This document shows positions 1 through 7,336 of a stretch of DNA of 12,704 bases, in pieces. The position numbers and the translations under genes were made by a program. Location: assembly GCA_046757585.1 (NCBI GenBank), contig JBHHYR010000110.1, positions 1 to 12,704 on the forward strand, in the 5' to 3' direction. This DNA is from JBHHYR01 sp046757585. Its GTDB lineage: Bacteria > Desulfobacterota > Binatia > HRBIN30. Position 1 is the stretch's first letter. The number at the start of each line of letters is the position of its first letter. The notes under the pieces were generated by a model that saw only the letters and a list, made by a program, of their open reading frames with translations, did no database searches and was not told the origin of the DNA.

Positions 1-2
1 AG

Positions 3-554
3 CTGGCCGATCGCGAGTGGCTGCCGGCGGGCACCAGGTCGGCGGCGCTGGGCGGCGTTGGCCTGGTGTTCCTGGCGTCATGTGCGTACCCGATCGGCAT
101 CACAGCGACCCGGGAGTCCAGCCGCGCCGTACCCAGCACGCTTGATGGCACGGCCTATCTCCGGCGTGAACATCCGGACGAGTTCGCCGCCATCCAGTGG
201 ATGTGGAGAACGGTGACCGATCTGCCGATCGTGTTGGAAGCGACGGGCAATCCGTATTCGTACTACACTCGTTTCTCGAGCAACACGGGCCTGCCGACGG
301 TGATGGGTTGGGCGAATCACGAAGGTCTGTGGCGAAGCCACGAACCCGCGGTGGGACGGCGCAGCGCCGAGGTGGCCTTGATGTACAACGCGCGCACCCT
401 GGCGCAAGCGACGCCCCTCCTCGACCGTTACAAGGTCAAATACATCGTAGTTGGCGAGCTCGAGCGCAAAAATTACCAGGCGGCAGGTTTGCGGAAATTC
501 GGGCAGTTGAGGGTTGCCTTTGCACGTGGGGGGACGACCGTCTACGTGCGGTGA
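3..554 (+). CDS. C-terminal part of a DUF2298 / Chlor_Arch_YYY membrane glycosyltransferase-like protein (5' end outside window)
   Basis: The frame is open from base 3 with no stop, so this is the last 183 residues of a longer gene. Residues about 15-31 form one final membrane segment, followed by a soluble domain. Residues 46-112 match residues 1152-1218 of the giant protein encoded at 2549-7336 at roughly half of positions, sharing TLDG, LEA, the NTGLPTV block and GW. The fragment contains GWANHEGLWRS, close to the GWxxHExxWR signature I recall for the C-terminus of DUF2298 proteins. That family is a polytopic membrane protein thought to have a GT-C glycosyltransferase fold; its substrate is unknown. 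The protein ends right after the paralogous domain, without an NHL propeller. The next gene begins 5 bases after its stop, so the two are almost certainly co-transcribed. Family assignment is good; the function is inferred. Confidence 0.85.
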   Translation: MADREWLPAGTRSAALGGVGLVFLASCAYPIGITATRESSRAVPSTLDGTAYLRREHPDEFAAIQWMWRTVTDLPIVLEATGNPYSYYTRFSSNTGLPTVMGWANHEGLWRSHEPAVGRRSAEVALMYNARTLAQATPLLDRYKVKYIVVGELERKNYQAAGLRKFGQLRVAFARGGTTVYVR

Positions 555-559
555 GGCGG

Positions 560-1708
560 ATGCGGATTCTGATCGCACTCACGTATTACCGGCCCCACGT
601 CAGCGGCCTCAGTATCTACGCGGAGCGGCTGAGCCGTGGGTTGGTGCGCCACGGTCATGCCGTCACCGTGCTCACCTCACGGTTCCACCGGAGCTTGCCG
701 GCGCGCCAGCGCCTGGATGGCGTCGACGTCGTCCGTGTGCCCGTGAGCACGAAGGTCAGTAAAGGCGTGATCATGCCGCTGTTTCCCCTCTATGCGGCCA
801 GCTTGGTGGCGCAGCACGACGTGGTGAACATCCACTTGCCGCAGTTCGAGGCGGCGTTGCTCGGTCTGCTCGCGCGGGTTCGCCGGAAAGCGGTGGTGCT
901 CACCTATCACTGCGATCTGCGCCTCCCTGCTGGACTGCTCAACCGTGCGGTGCAGGCGAGCTTGGGGCCGCTCAACTCCCTTGCTGCGCGCCTGGCGCAT
1001 CGCGTCGTCACCACCTCCGCCGACTATGCGGCGCATTCCGGCTTTCTGAAGCGGTGCCCGCGCACGGTGGTCATTCCTCCCTTGATCGAGATGGCGGCAC
1101 CAGACCCCGATGCCACCCGGCGTCTGGCGCGGCGATGGCAGCTCGATGGCCGGACACAGATTGGATTCGCGGCGCGTTTCGCCGCCGAGAAGGGCGTCGA
1201 GTACCTGCTACACGCTCTCCCGCGCGTCCTGGAGTGCGTTCCCGATGCTGCGGTGGTGTTTACGGGGGCGTACAGAGATACCGTCGGCGAGGAAGGCTAC
1301 CTGGCGAGCTTGTCGCCATTGTTCCAGCAGTTTGCCGATCGCATCACTTTCATGGATTTGCTACCGGACAGCGAGATGGCCAGCTTTTTCTCGCTATGCG
1401 ATGTGTTGGCGGTGACCAGTCTGAATTCCACCGAGGCGTTCGGGATGGTGCAAGTTGAAGCGATGCTATCCGGCACGCCCGTCGTTGCGACCGATCTGCC
1501 GGGCGTGCGCGAGGCGGTGCGGCAGACGCGGATGGGCGAGGTGGTACCGCCGCGTGATCCCACGGCGCTGGCCGCAGCGCTCGTGCGGGTGCTGCGGCGG
1601 CGCGAGCAATACGTGCGCCCGCGGGAAGAGGTCGCGCGACTGTTCGATATTGATGAGGCGATTCGGTGTTACGAAGAGTTGTTTTTGCAGCTGATCGGGG
1701 CACAGTGA
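560..1708 (+). CDS. Family 4 (GT-B fold) glycosyltransferase
   Basis: This 382-residue protein has the usual length and two-lobe layout of GT4 retaining glycosyltransferases, which move a sugar from a nucleotide donor to a lipid-linked or polysaccharide acceptor at the inner face of the membrane. Residues 1-40 carry the N-terminal Rossmann start (MRILIALTYYRPHVSGLS). Residues 202-217 hold the donor-side FAARFAAEKGVEYLL segment with Arg206 and Lys211. Residues 292-300 (EAFGMVQVE) are the E-x7-E motif that contacts the donor, followed by GTPVVATDLPG. I chose ATG 560 because the family homology starts there and GGTGAGG lies just upstream. A GTG at 551 would add three residues. The open frame back to 197 only overlaps the previous gene. 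No signal peptide is seen. Context suggests surface glycan assembly; donor and acceptor cannot be read from the sequence. Confidence 0.93.
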   Translation: MRILIALTYYRPHVSGLSIYAERLSRGLVRHGHAVTVLTSRFHRSLPARQRLDGVDVVRVPVSTKVSKGVIMPLFPLYAASLVAQHDVVNIHLPQFEAALLGLLARVRRKAVVLTYHCDLRLPAGLLNRAVQASLGPLNSLAARLAHRVVTTSADYAAHSGFLKRCPRTVVIPPLIEMAAPDPDATRRLARRWQLDGRTQIGFAARFAAEKGVEYLLHALPRVLECVPDAAVVFTGAYRDTVGEEGYLASLSPLFQQFADRITFMDLLPDSEMASFFSLCDVLAVTSLNSTEAFGMVQVEAMLSGTPVVATDLPGVREAVRQTRMGEVVPPRDPTALAAALVRVLRRREQYVRPREEVARLFDIDEAIRCYEELFLQLIGAQ

Positions 1709-1711
1709 CGG

Positions 1712-1732
1712 TGGCGGTGCGCAGCACCGTCG
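1712..1732 (+). other. Hairpin just after the GT4 stop codon
   Basis: Starting 4 bases past the stop, TGGCGGTGC pairs with GCACCGTCG around a GCA triloop (nine pairs, two of them G-U). No T-run follows, so it is a poor intrinsic terminator. It could stabilise or attenuate the transcript between the glycosyltransferase and the methyltransferase, or be chance in GC-rich DNA. The remaining 1733-1796 shows no gene and no clear promoter. Confidence 0.3.
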
Positions 1733-1796
1733 ACCGACGTCGCCACTTCCGGGGGCGAGCTCAGACAGCGGCTCGCAGGTCTCCCGCAACGGCGCC

Positions 1797-2492
1797 ATGA
1801 GTCCGCAGTCGTTCGACCCGCAGTACTACGAGCAATTCAATCTGTCGGGCGACCGGATCGCGCTCTGGTGGTACGCCCGGGTGGTGCGCCGCCTGCGGCC
1901 CCGGGGAGGGCGATTGCTGGACTTTGGTTGCGGGACGGGTCACCTGCTCAAGCGGCTGTCGGGGCACTTCGCAGTCTTTGGCTATGATGCCGCGCCGTTT
2001 GCGCGCACCGCTTGCCGAGCCAATGCCCCCGACGCGATCGTGCTCGAAGACTGGGAGTCCCTGCCCCCCGCAGACTTGGATATCATCGTGTCGCTGCACA
2101 CCCTGGAGCACCTGCCGCACCCGCTGCCGGTCCTCGAGGGGCTCGCCAGTAAGTTGGTTCGTGGGGGCATCTTCTTCTTCGTCGTGCCGAACCCGGGTGG
2201 TTTCGGACACCGCCTCAAGGGGCGAGAGTGGTTCGCGTTGCGTGACCGGACGCACGTCAGCTTGCTCAGTCGCGGAGAGTGGGCAACCCTCGTGCGCAAA
2301 GCGGGGTTGGAGGTGGCGGCTGTTCATGGCGACGGGTTGTGGGATGCGCCGTACGTGGGGATCATTCCGACCACGTTGCAACGTGCGCTCTTCGGTGCCC
2401 CGGCGGCTGTCCAGGTGTTCTGGCCGAGCGCGCGCCCCTTTTTGCCTGCGGCGCTGGGGGAATGCCTGATTGTCACAGCCCGCAAGCGTTGA
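1797..2492 (+). CDS. Class I SAM-dependent methyltransferase (Methyltransf_23-like)
   Basis: This 231-residue protein has the layout of small-molecule or glycan methyltransferases of the UbiG/Methyltransf_23 type. Residues 40-51 (LLDFGCGTGHLL) are SAM-binding motif I. Asp64 in FGYDAAP is the likely acidic residue at the end of strand 2. Residues 99-109 (SLHTLEHLPHP) match the post-II strand with the LEH signature, and residues 150-158 (DRTHVSLLS) match a conserved loop of sugar/lipid methyltransferases in surface-polysaccharide clusters. The ATG at 1797 precedes FDPQYYEQFN, a typical start of this group. No strong ribosome site is visible. The 88-base gap upstream and the same orientation are compatible with one operon. 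A plausible role is methylating a sugar or lipid-linked intermediate made by the neighbouring glycosyltransferases; the substrate is unknown. Confidence 0.9.
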   Translation: MSPQSFDPQYYEQFNLSGDRIALWWYARVVRRLRPRGGRLLDFGCGTGHLLKRLSGHFAVFGYDAAPFARTACRANAPDAIVLEDWESLPPADLDIIVSLHTLEHLPHPLPVLEGLASKLVRGGIFFFVVPNPGGFGHRLKGREWFALRDRTHVSLLSRGEWATLVRKAGLEVAAVHGDGLWDAPYVGIIPTTLQRALFGAPAAVQVFWPSARPFLPAALGECLIVTARKR

Positions 2493-2548
2493 TAGAGGCG
2501 GCGGGTCATGGAACCAGGCTGGATTGCTCGGCTCGTGGATTGGGACAC

Positions 2549-5500
2549 ATGAGGCGCGGACGTGGCTCCTGGTGGTCGGATCCGCGGCTGTGGCTGATCG
2601 CGGTCGTCGTGTTCGCCGCCGCCGCCCGCTTGACGCACGTCGCGTGGGATCAGAACCACTTCTTTCATCCGGATGAACGCGCCGTAGCTGGGGCGGTGAT
2701 GCGGCTGTCGTTCAAGCCGCTGCAACTGAACCCGCATTTCTTCGCGTACGGCTCGCTGCCCATCTATCTGACCAAGATCACCACCAGTGTGCTGGCGGCG
2801 GTGGATCCGCACGCGGCCACCTACGATGGCGTCATCCTGAACGGCCGGCGGTTGTCCGGAGTCATCGGTACGCTGACGGTCATCTTGCTAATCATCCTGG
2901 GGACTCGCCTGTACGATCACCGTGTTGGGTTGCTGGCCGGCGCGTTGCTTGCCGCTTGCCCGCTGCACATGCAGAACTCCCGCTTCCTGACCGTCGACGT
3001 GACGCTGACCTTCTTTGTGCTGCTGGCACTGTTCGAGCTCGTACGGGCCAGCACGGATGGCCGGACCACGCACTTTGTCTTGGCTGGTATCGCGATCGGG
3101 CTCGCCACGGCCACCAAGTTCAGTGCCGTGCCGTTGCTGGTGCCCCTGGCCGTCGCTATGGTGCAGCGCTCCTGGCTCGAGCGGCGGGTGCTCGCTGCAG
3201 CAGGCCGCGGTTTGCTGGCCGTGCTGGCCGCCGTTGCCGTGTTCGGTGTGGCTGAGCCTTACGCGGTGGTGGATTTCCACGCCTTCCTGCATGACATTCT
3301 CGAGCAGAGCCACATGGTGCGGCACGCAGGGCTCTTTCCCTACACCGTCCAGTACATGCACACCATGAAATACGGCTACGACCTCACCCAGCTCGTGCTC
3401 TGGGGTATGGCGCCGGCGCTGGGAGTGGTTGCCGTGTGGGCCACGCTGGCGCGGGTCGCGGCGGTATGGCGGCATCGGCACCCGGGGGAGTTGATTCTGC
3501 TTGCCTGGGTCGTCCCCTTCTTCCTGATCACAGGGTGGTTCGAAGTCAAGTTCCCCCGTTATCTGCTACCGATTTATCCGCTGCTGATCCTGTGGGCGGC
3601 GAAATGGCTCGTGCATCAGTACCGGCGCGGAACGGCTGTGGGGCGCCTCGTGGCACTGACGGTGACCGCGGGCACGTTTGCGGCCGCCGTCGCGTTCATG
3701 TCGATCTACACGCGACCGCATACGGTGGTGACCGCATCGGAGTGGGTGTACCGGCATATTCCAGCAGGCGGTAAGATTCTCACGCAGCACTGGGACGAAG
3801 GGTTTCCGTTTTCGCTGCCCGGGCATAGTGCATCGGCGTACAAGGTAGTCGAGGAAGGTTACTACGAGCCGGACACTCCCGCCAAAATCCAGCAGCTCAG
3901 CCGGGATCTCGCGAGCGCCGACTATATCGCCTTCCAGACCAAGCGCTTGTACGGGGCGGTCACACGGGCGCCCGAACGCTTTCCCCTGACGACGAACTAC
4001 TTCTACGAACTCTTCGCGGGCGACCTCGGCTACACGCTCATTCACGAAGTGGCCTCTCGCCCGTTGCTTTTCGGAGTGGAGATTCCCGACGAGCTGGCGG
4101 ATGAATCGTTGAGCGTGTACGACCATCCCAAGGTTTTGATCTTTCAAAACACGGCGCATCGTTCCGCCGCAGCCATGGCGGACAGGATTCTTCACGGCTT
4201 GCCGTCACGCCCGCTCACCCGCAACGACTTGCTCCTTGCCAAGCCGGGCGGTGGCCGGCCACTGGAGTCGAGCGGCGCTGCGGCGCCGATCCGATCGAGC
4301 ACCCTGGCGCTGGTGTTGTTCGCTGCGCTCGTCGAGGCTCTCACCCTGGCAGTCTATCCGGTCCTCCGGCGCTGGTTGACCGGCATCGGCACATTGGCGC
4401 TGAGTAAGACGCTGGGAGTGCTGCTGTTCGCCTACGTGTCGTGGTTGGTGGTCAGCCTGGGAGTAGTGACATTCACCCAGGGAAACCTGGCTGCGCTTGC
4501 CGTTGCACTGGTGCTCGCCGGCGGAGTCGCCTGGCGCCGTAGCGGCGGGCATTTACTCTCGCGCCAGGAGATCCTGACCACGGAAGCCCTGTTTTGGGGC
4601 GTGTTCCTCTTCTTCCTGTGCGTTCGGATGTTCAACCCCGAGGTCTACTGGGGTGAGAAGCCGATGGATTTCTCGTTTCTGAACGCCATCACGCGCGCCA
4701 CGAGCCTCCCCCCTCCCGAGCCGTGGTTTGCCGGGTCGCCCTTACAGTACAACTATTTCGGTCACTATACGATTGCAGCGCTCGGCAAGACGCTGCACCT
4801 CGACCCAGCCCTGACGTTCAACCTCGGTATCGCGCTCGTGGCGGGATTGAGTGCGGTTGCTGCCTTTGCGGTCGGCGCGGCGATCACCCGCCAGTGGCAA
4901 ACGGGGCTCCTGGCTGCGTTTTTCGTGTCGTTGATTGGCAACCTCGCTGGTGTGCGCGAGATCCTCAGCCGGCATGTGGTGAACTTCGACTATTTCTGGG
5001 CTACCTCGCGCGTGATCAAGGACACTATCAACGAGTTCCCATTGTGGAGCTTTCTCTTCGCCGATTTGCACGCCCACGTGATGGTGATCCCGCTCTCGCT
5101 CACATTTCTCTGCCTGGCGGTCCTGTGGGTACGGGGGCGGGTGATGGGCCGGGAGGAGCTACAGCTGCCGGGGAGCGGAGCCGCCCTGCTGGTCCTGCTC
5201 TCTCTCGTGTTAGGGGCGATCGCGGTGACGAACACGTGGAGCACACCCACGTACGTCCTGTTCTTCCCGTTCCTGGTCGGCACACTGTGGCTGACCGAAG
5301 GCGCATACCGGAGCAAGCTCCGCCTTCTGGTCGGTGGCATCGTGCACGTGGTCCTGGTGAGTGGTCTTGTGGTTGGCGGTGCTTATGTGTTCTTCTTTCC
5401 CTTCTGGCGCAACTTTGTCGCGCCGGCGCGCAACTTCGGCTGGGAACGCGGAGTTCTGGCGTCGCCCCCTGACTTCCTCACCATCTTCGGCGTGTTTCTC

Positions 5501-7336
5501 TTCATTCTCGTGCCGTTCCTGTATGCGTTATGGGTTCGCAACATGCGGCGAGAGGGCGAGCCGCTCGGGAAGCGTCGGACAGTGCTGGTCGTGCTCGGAC
5601 TGGCCGTGTTGCTGGTGAGTCTCGGCGTTTCGACGCGTGCGTTTTCCGGCATCCTGTTCCTGCTCGCCTTGCAGCTCCTGGTGGCCCCGCAGACACCACC
5701 CCGCTGGCGGATCCCGGTAGCCATGGCCACGTTCGCCTTCGCGATTACCACCGGGTGCGACCTGGTGTTCGTCTGGGATCGCATGAACACCGTGTTCAAA
5801 TTCTATCTCGAGGCATGGCTGCTGCTCGCCGTCGGAGCTGCCGTCGCGGGCTGGGCGCTGTGGACGGGGCAGGTGCCTCTGCCGCGGCTGCGCCGGGTGT
5901 GGCAGGCTGCAATCGTCGCCCTGGTTACGGTGGGACTGTTTACGGCAGGCACGGACGTGTACGGGGTGATCCGGACGAATCGAGTCCAGACGCCCAAGCC
6001 GACGCTCGACGGTATGGCCTACCTGCAGCACAAGGCCCCCGACGAACTCGCCGCCTACAAGTGGCTGAACAGCCGCATTCGCGGCATTCCGGTCATCCTC
6101 GAAGCACAAGGCAGCTCGTACCAGGAGTTCACGCGCGTGTCGATGAATACGGGGCTACCCACCGTGCTCGGCTGGGGATACCATGTCTTCCAGCGGGGCC
6201 ATACCTGGCCAGAGATCAACCGGCGCAAGGCTGACATTCGGACCGCGTATACCAGCGGTCATGAAGGGGCGGTTGCCGCCGTGCTGGAGCGCTATCACGT
6301 GGCGCTGGTGTTCGTCGGTGCCCTGGAACGGCGGACGTATCAGGGTGGCAACCTCGGTCACTTCCAGGCGTGGACCAGCCTCCTGACGCCTGTGTATCAG
6401 AACCCGGGCGTCACCATCTTTGCCGTCAATGGCCGCTTTGCGGGTGCCATGCCGGTCACGACGATCGAAGAACTGCCTCAGCTCCCCGTGGAAGAAGCCG
6501 CCGAGGCTGCACCGCCACCGCAGGATGCACCCGGAAAACTCCACCAACCGCGCGGCGTGGCCGTCACTCGCGATGGCCGTATCTTCGTGTGCGATTTCGG
6601 CAACAATCGCGTGCAGGAGTTCCGCCCCGATTTCAGCTTCCAGCACGCGTGGGGAACTCGGGGCACCGCGCCCGGCCAGTTCAAAGATCCGTGCGGGATC
6701 GCGGTCGCAGCGAATGGGAATCTTCTCGTCGCCGACACGTGGAACCAGCGCGTCCAGGTGTTCTCTGCCGCGGGTAAGTACAAACGGGAGTGGGGGGCGA
6801 ACTTCTTTGGGCCGCGGGGAATCGCGGTCGGTCTCCCGGGCAGCAGCGCCAGTGGGAAGGTGTTCGTTGCCGACACCGGCAACCATCGTATCGTACGATT
6901 CTCGGCAGCGGGACAGAAGGAAATCGAGTGGGGAGGCAAAGGATCCGAACCGGGACAGTTCTTCGAACCGTCCGGGCTGGCAACCGACGGCGCCGGCAAG
7001 GTGTACGTGTGTGACAACGGCAATGGGCGCTTGCAGATTTTCGCACCCGATGGACAGTTTGTCAGTGAGTTCCCAGTTCCTGGCTGGGAGAGTAAGGTAT
7101 ATTCCGAGCCAGACGTGACCATCGATGCCCGGGGAACCATCTGGGTGACCGTGCCCGGCGACAAAGAGGTGCGCAATTACGACAGCACCGGCAAACTACT
7201 CCGGACGATTACGGGGCAGAGCGTTGCCGGTGCCTCCTTCGAGATGCCGATGGGCATCGCGTACAGCGCCAGCAGCAACTCGCTGGTGGTAACGGACCTG
7301 CACGACCGCCTCGTACGCATCCGATTACGCGGATGA
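2549..7336 (+). CDS. Giant fusion: PMT_2/GT39-like GT-C module + DUF2298 (YYY) module + six-blade NHL propeller
   Basis: This 1595-residue polytopic membrane protein has three parts. Residues about 12-390 look like a PMT_2/GT39 glycosyltransferase: a first membrane helix, then an acidic FFHPDER loop (38-44, Asp42 and Glu43 as catalytic candidates), then many hydrophobic helices. Residues 391-540 form a soluble extracytoplasmic domain. Residues about 585-1145 are a second hydrophobic block with DUF2298 hallmarks: YWGEKPMDFSFLNA (700-713), PLQYNYFGHY (731-740), FADLHAHVMVIPL (837-849) and WDRMNTVFKFYLEAW (1076-1090), followed by a soluble domain (1150-1295). After a Pro/Glu/Ala linker, residues 1331-1590 form an NHL beta-propeller. 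GT-C enzymes use polyprenyl-phosphate sugars on the outer face of the membrane. ATG 2549 is preferred because the membrane domain begins there. The open frame reaches back to 2279, but that stretch overlaps the methyltransferase and lacks family character. The stop overlaps the next start. Domain calls are firm; the substrate is unknown. Confidence 0.9.
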   Translation: MRRGRGSWWSDPRLWLIAVVVFAAAARLTHVAWDQNHFFHPDERAVAGAVMRLSFKPLQLNPHFFAYGSLPIYLTKITTSVLAAVDPHAATYDGVILNGRRLSGVIGTLTVILLIILGTRLYDHRVGLLAGALLAACPLHMQNSRFLTVDVTLTFFVLLALFELVRASTDGRTTHFVLAGIAIGLATATKFSAVPLLVPLAVAMVQRSWLERRVLAAAGRGLLAVLAAVAVFGVAEPYAVVDFHAFLHDILEQSHMVRHAGLFPYTVQYMHTMKYGYDLTQLVLWGMAPALGVVAVWATLARVAAVWRHRHPGELILLAWVVPFFLITGWFEVKFPRYLLPIYPLLILWAAKWLVHQYRRGTAVGRLVALTVTAGTFAAAVAFMSIYTRPHTVVTASEWVYRHIPAGGKILTQHWDEGFPFSLPGHSASAYKVVEEGYYEPDTPAKIQQLSRDLASADYIAFQTKRLYGAVTRAPERFPLTTNYFYELFAGDLGYTLIHEVASRPLLFGVEIPDELADESLSVYDHPKVLIFQNTAHRSAAAMADRILHGLPSRPLTRNDLLLAKPGGGRPLESSGAAAPIRSSTLALVLFAALVEALTLAVYPVLRRWLTGIGTLALSKTLGVLLFAYVSWLVVSLGVVTFTQGNLAALAVALVLAGGVAWRRSGGHLLSRQEILTTEALFWGVFLFFLCVRMFNPEVYWGEKPMDFSFLNAITRATSLPPPEPWFAGSPLQYNYFGHYTIAALGKTLHLDPALTFNLGIALVAGLSAVAAFAVGAAITRQWQTGLLAAFFVSLIGNLAGVREILSRHVVNFDYFWATSRVIKDTINEFPLWSFLFADLHAHVMVIPLSLTFLCLAVLWVRGRVMGREELQLPGSGAALLVLLSLVLGAIAVTNTWSTPTYVLFFPFLVGTLWLTEGAYRSKLRLLVGGIVHVVLVSGLVVGGAYVFFFPFWRNFVAPARNFGWERGVLASPPDFLTIFGVFLFILVPFLYALWVRNMRREGEPLGKRRTVLVVLGLAVLLVSLGVSTRAFSGILFLLALQLLVAPQTPPRWRIPVAMATFAFAITTGCDLVFVWDRMNTVFKFYLEAWLLLAVGAAVAGWALWTGQVPLPRLRRVWQAAIVALVTVGLFTAGTDVYGVIRTNRVQTPKPTLDGMAYLQHKAPDELAAYKWLNSRIRGIPVILEAQGSSYQEFTRVSMNTGLPTVLGWGYHVFQRGHTWPEINRRKADIRTAYTSGHEGAVAAVLERYHVALVFVGALERRTYQGGNLGHFQAWTSLLTPVYQNPGVTIFAVNGRFAGAMPVTTIEELPQLPVEEAAEAAPPPQDAPGKLHQPRGVAVTRDGRIFVCDFGNNRVQEFRPDFSFQHAWGTRGTAPGQFKDPCGIAVAANGNLLVADTWNQRVQVFSAAGKYKREWGANFFGPRGIAVGLPGSSASGKVFVADTGNHRIVRFSAAGQKEIEWGGKGSEPGQFFEPSGLATDGAGKVYVCDNGNGRLQIFAPDGQFVSEFPVPGWESKVYSEPDVTIDARGTIWVTVPGDKEVRNYDSTGKLLRTITGQSVAGASFEMPMGIAYSASSNSLVVTDLHDRLVRIRLRG
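6539..7333 (+). repeat. NHL repeat region (six blades) at the C-terminus of the giant fusion
   Basis: Six imperfect repeats can be seen at residues about 1331-1365, 1376-1408, 1420-1453, 1468-1501, 1518-1550 and 1563-1593. Typical units are PRGVAVTRDGRIFVCDFGNN, PCGIAVAANGNLLVADTWNQ and PSGLATDGAGKVYVCDNGNG, each followed by R-(V/L)-Q-x-F. The last two blades are more divergent. Six blades are enough to close a propeller. NHL propellers usually bind proteins, glycans or RNA. Here the domain follows an extracytoplasmic domain and is probably periplasmic or extracellular. Confidence 0.85.

Noticed and set aside
197..559. Upstream extension of the GT4 gene
   Set aside because: It overlaps the end of the DUF2298 gene in another frame, while glycosyltransferase homology starts at ATG 560.
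2279..2548. Upstream extension of the giant gene to the first possible start
   Set aside because: It would overlap the methyltransferase by over 200 bases, and the extra residues are Cys/Gly/Arg-rich with no family character. ATG 2549 directly precedes the first membrane helix.
4723..5472. Plus-strand open frame of 249 codons inside the giant gene
   Set aside because: It is Arg/Gly/Pro-rich with no membrane segments and overlaps the well-conserved DUF2298 motifs in another frame.
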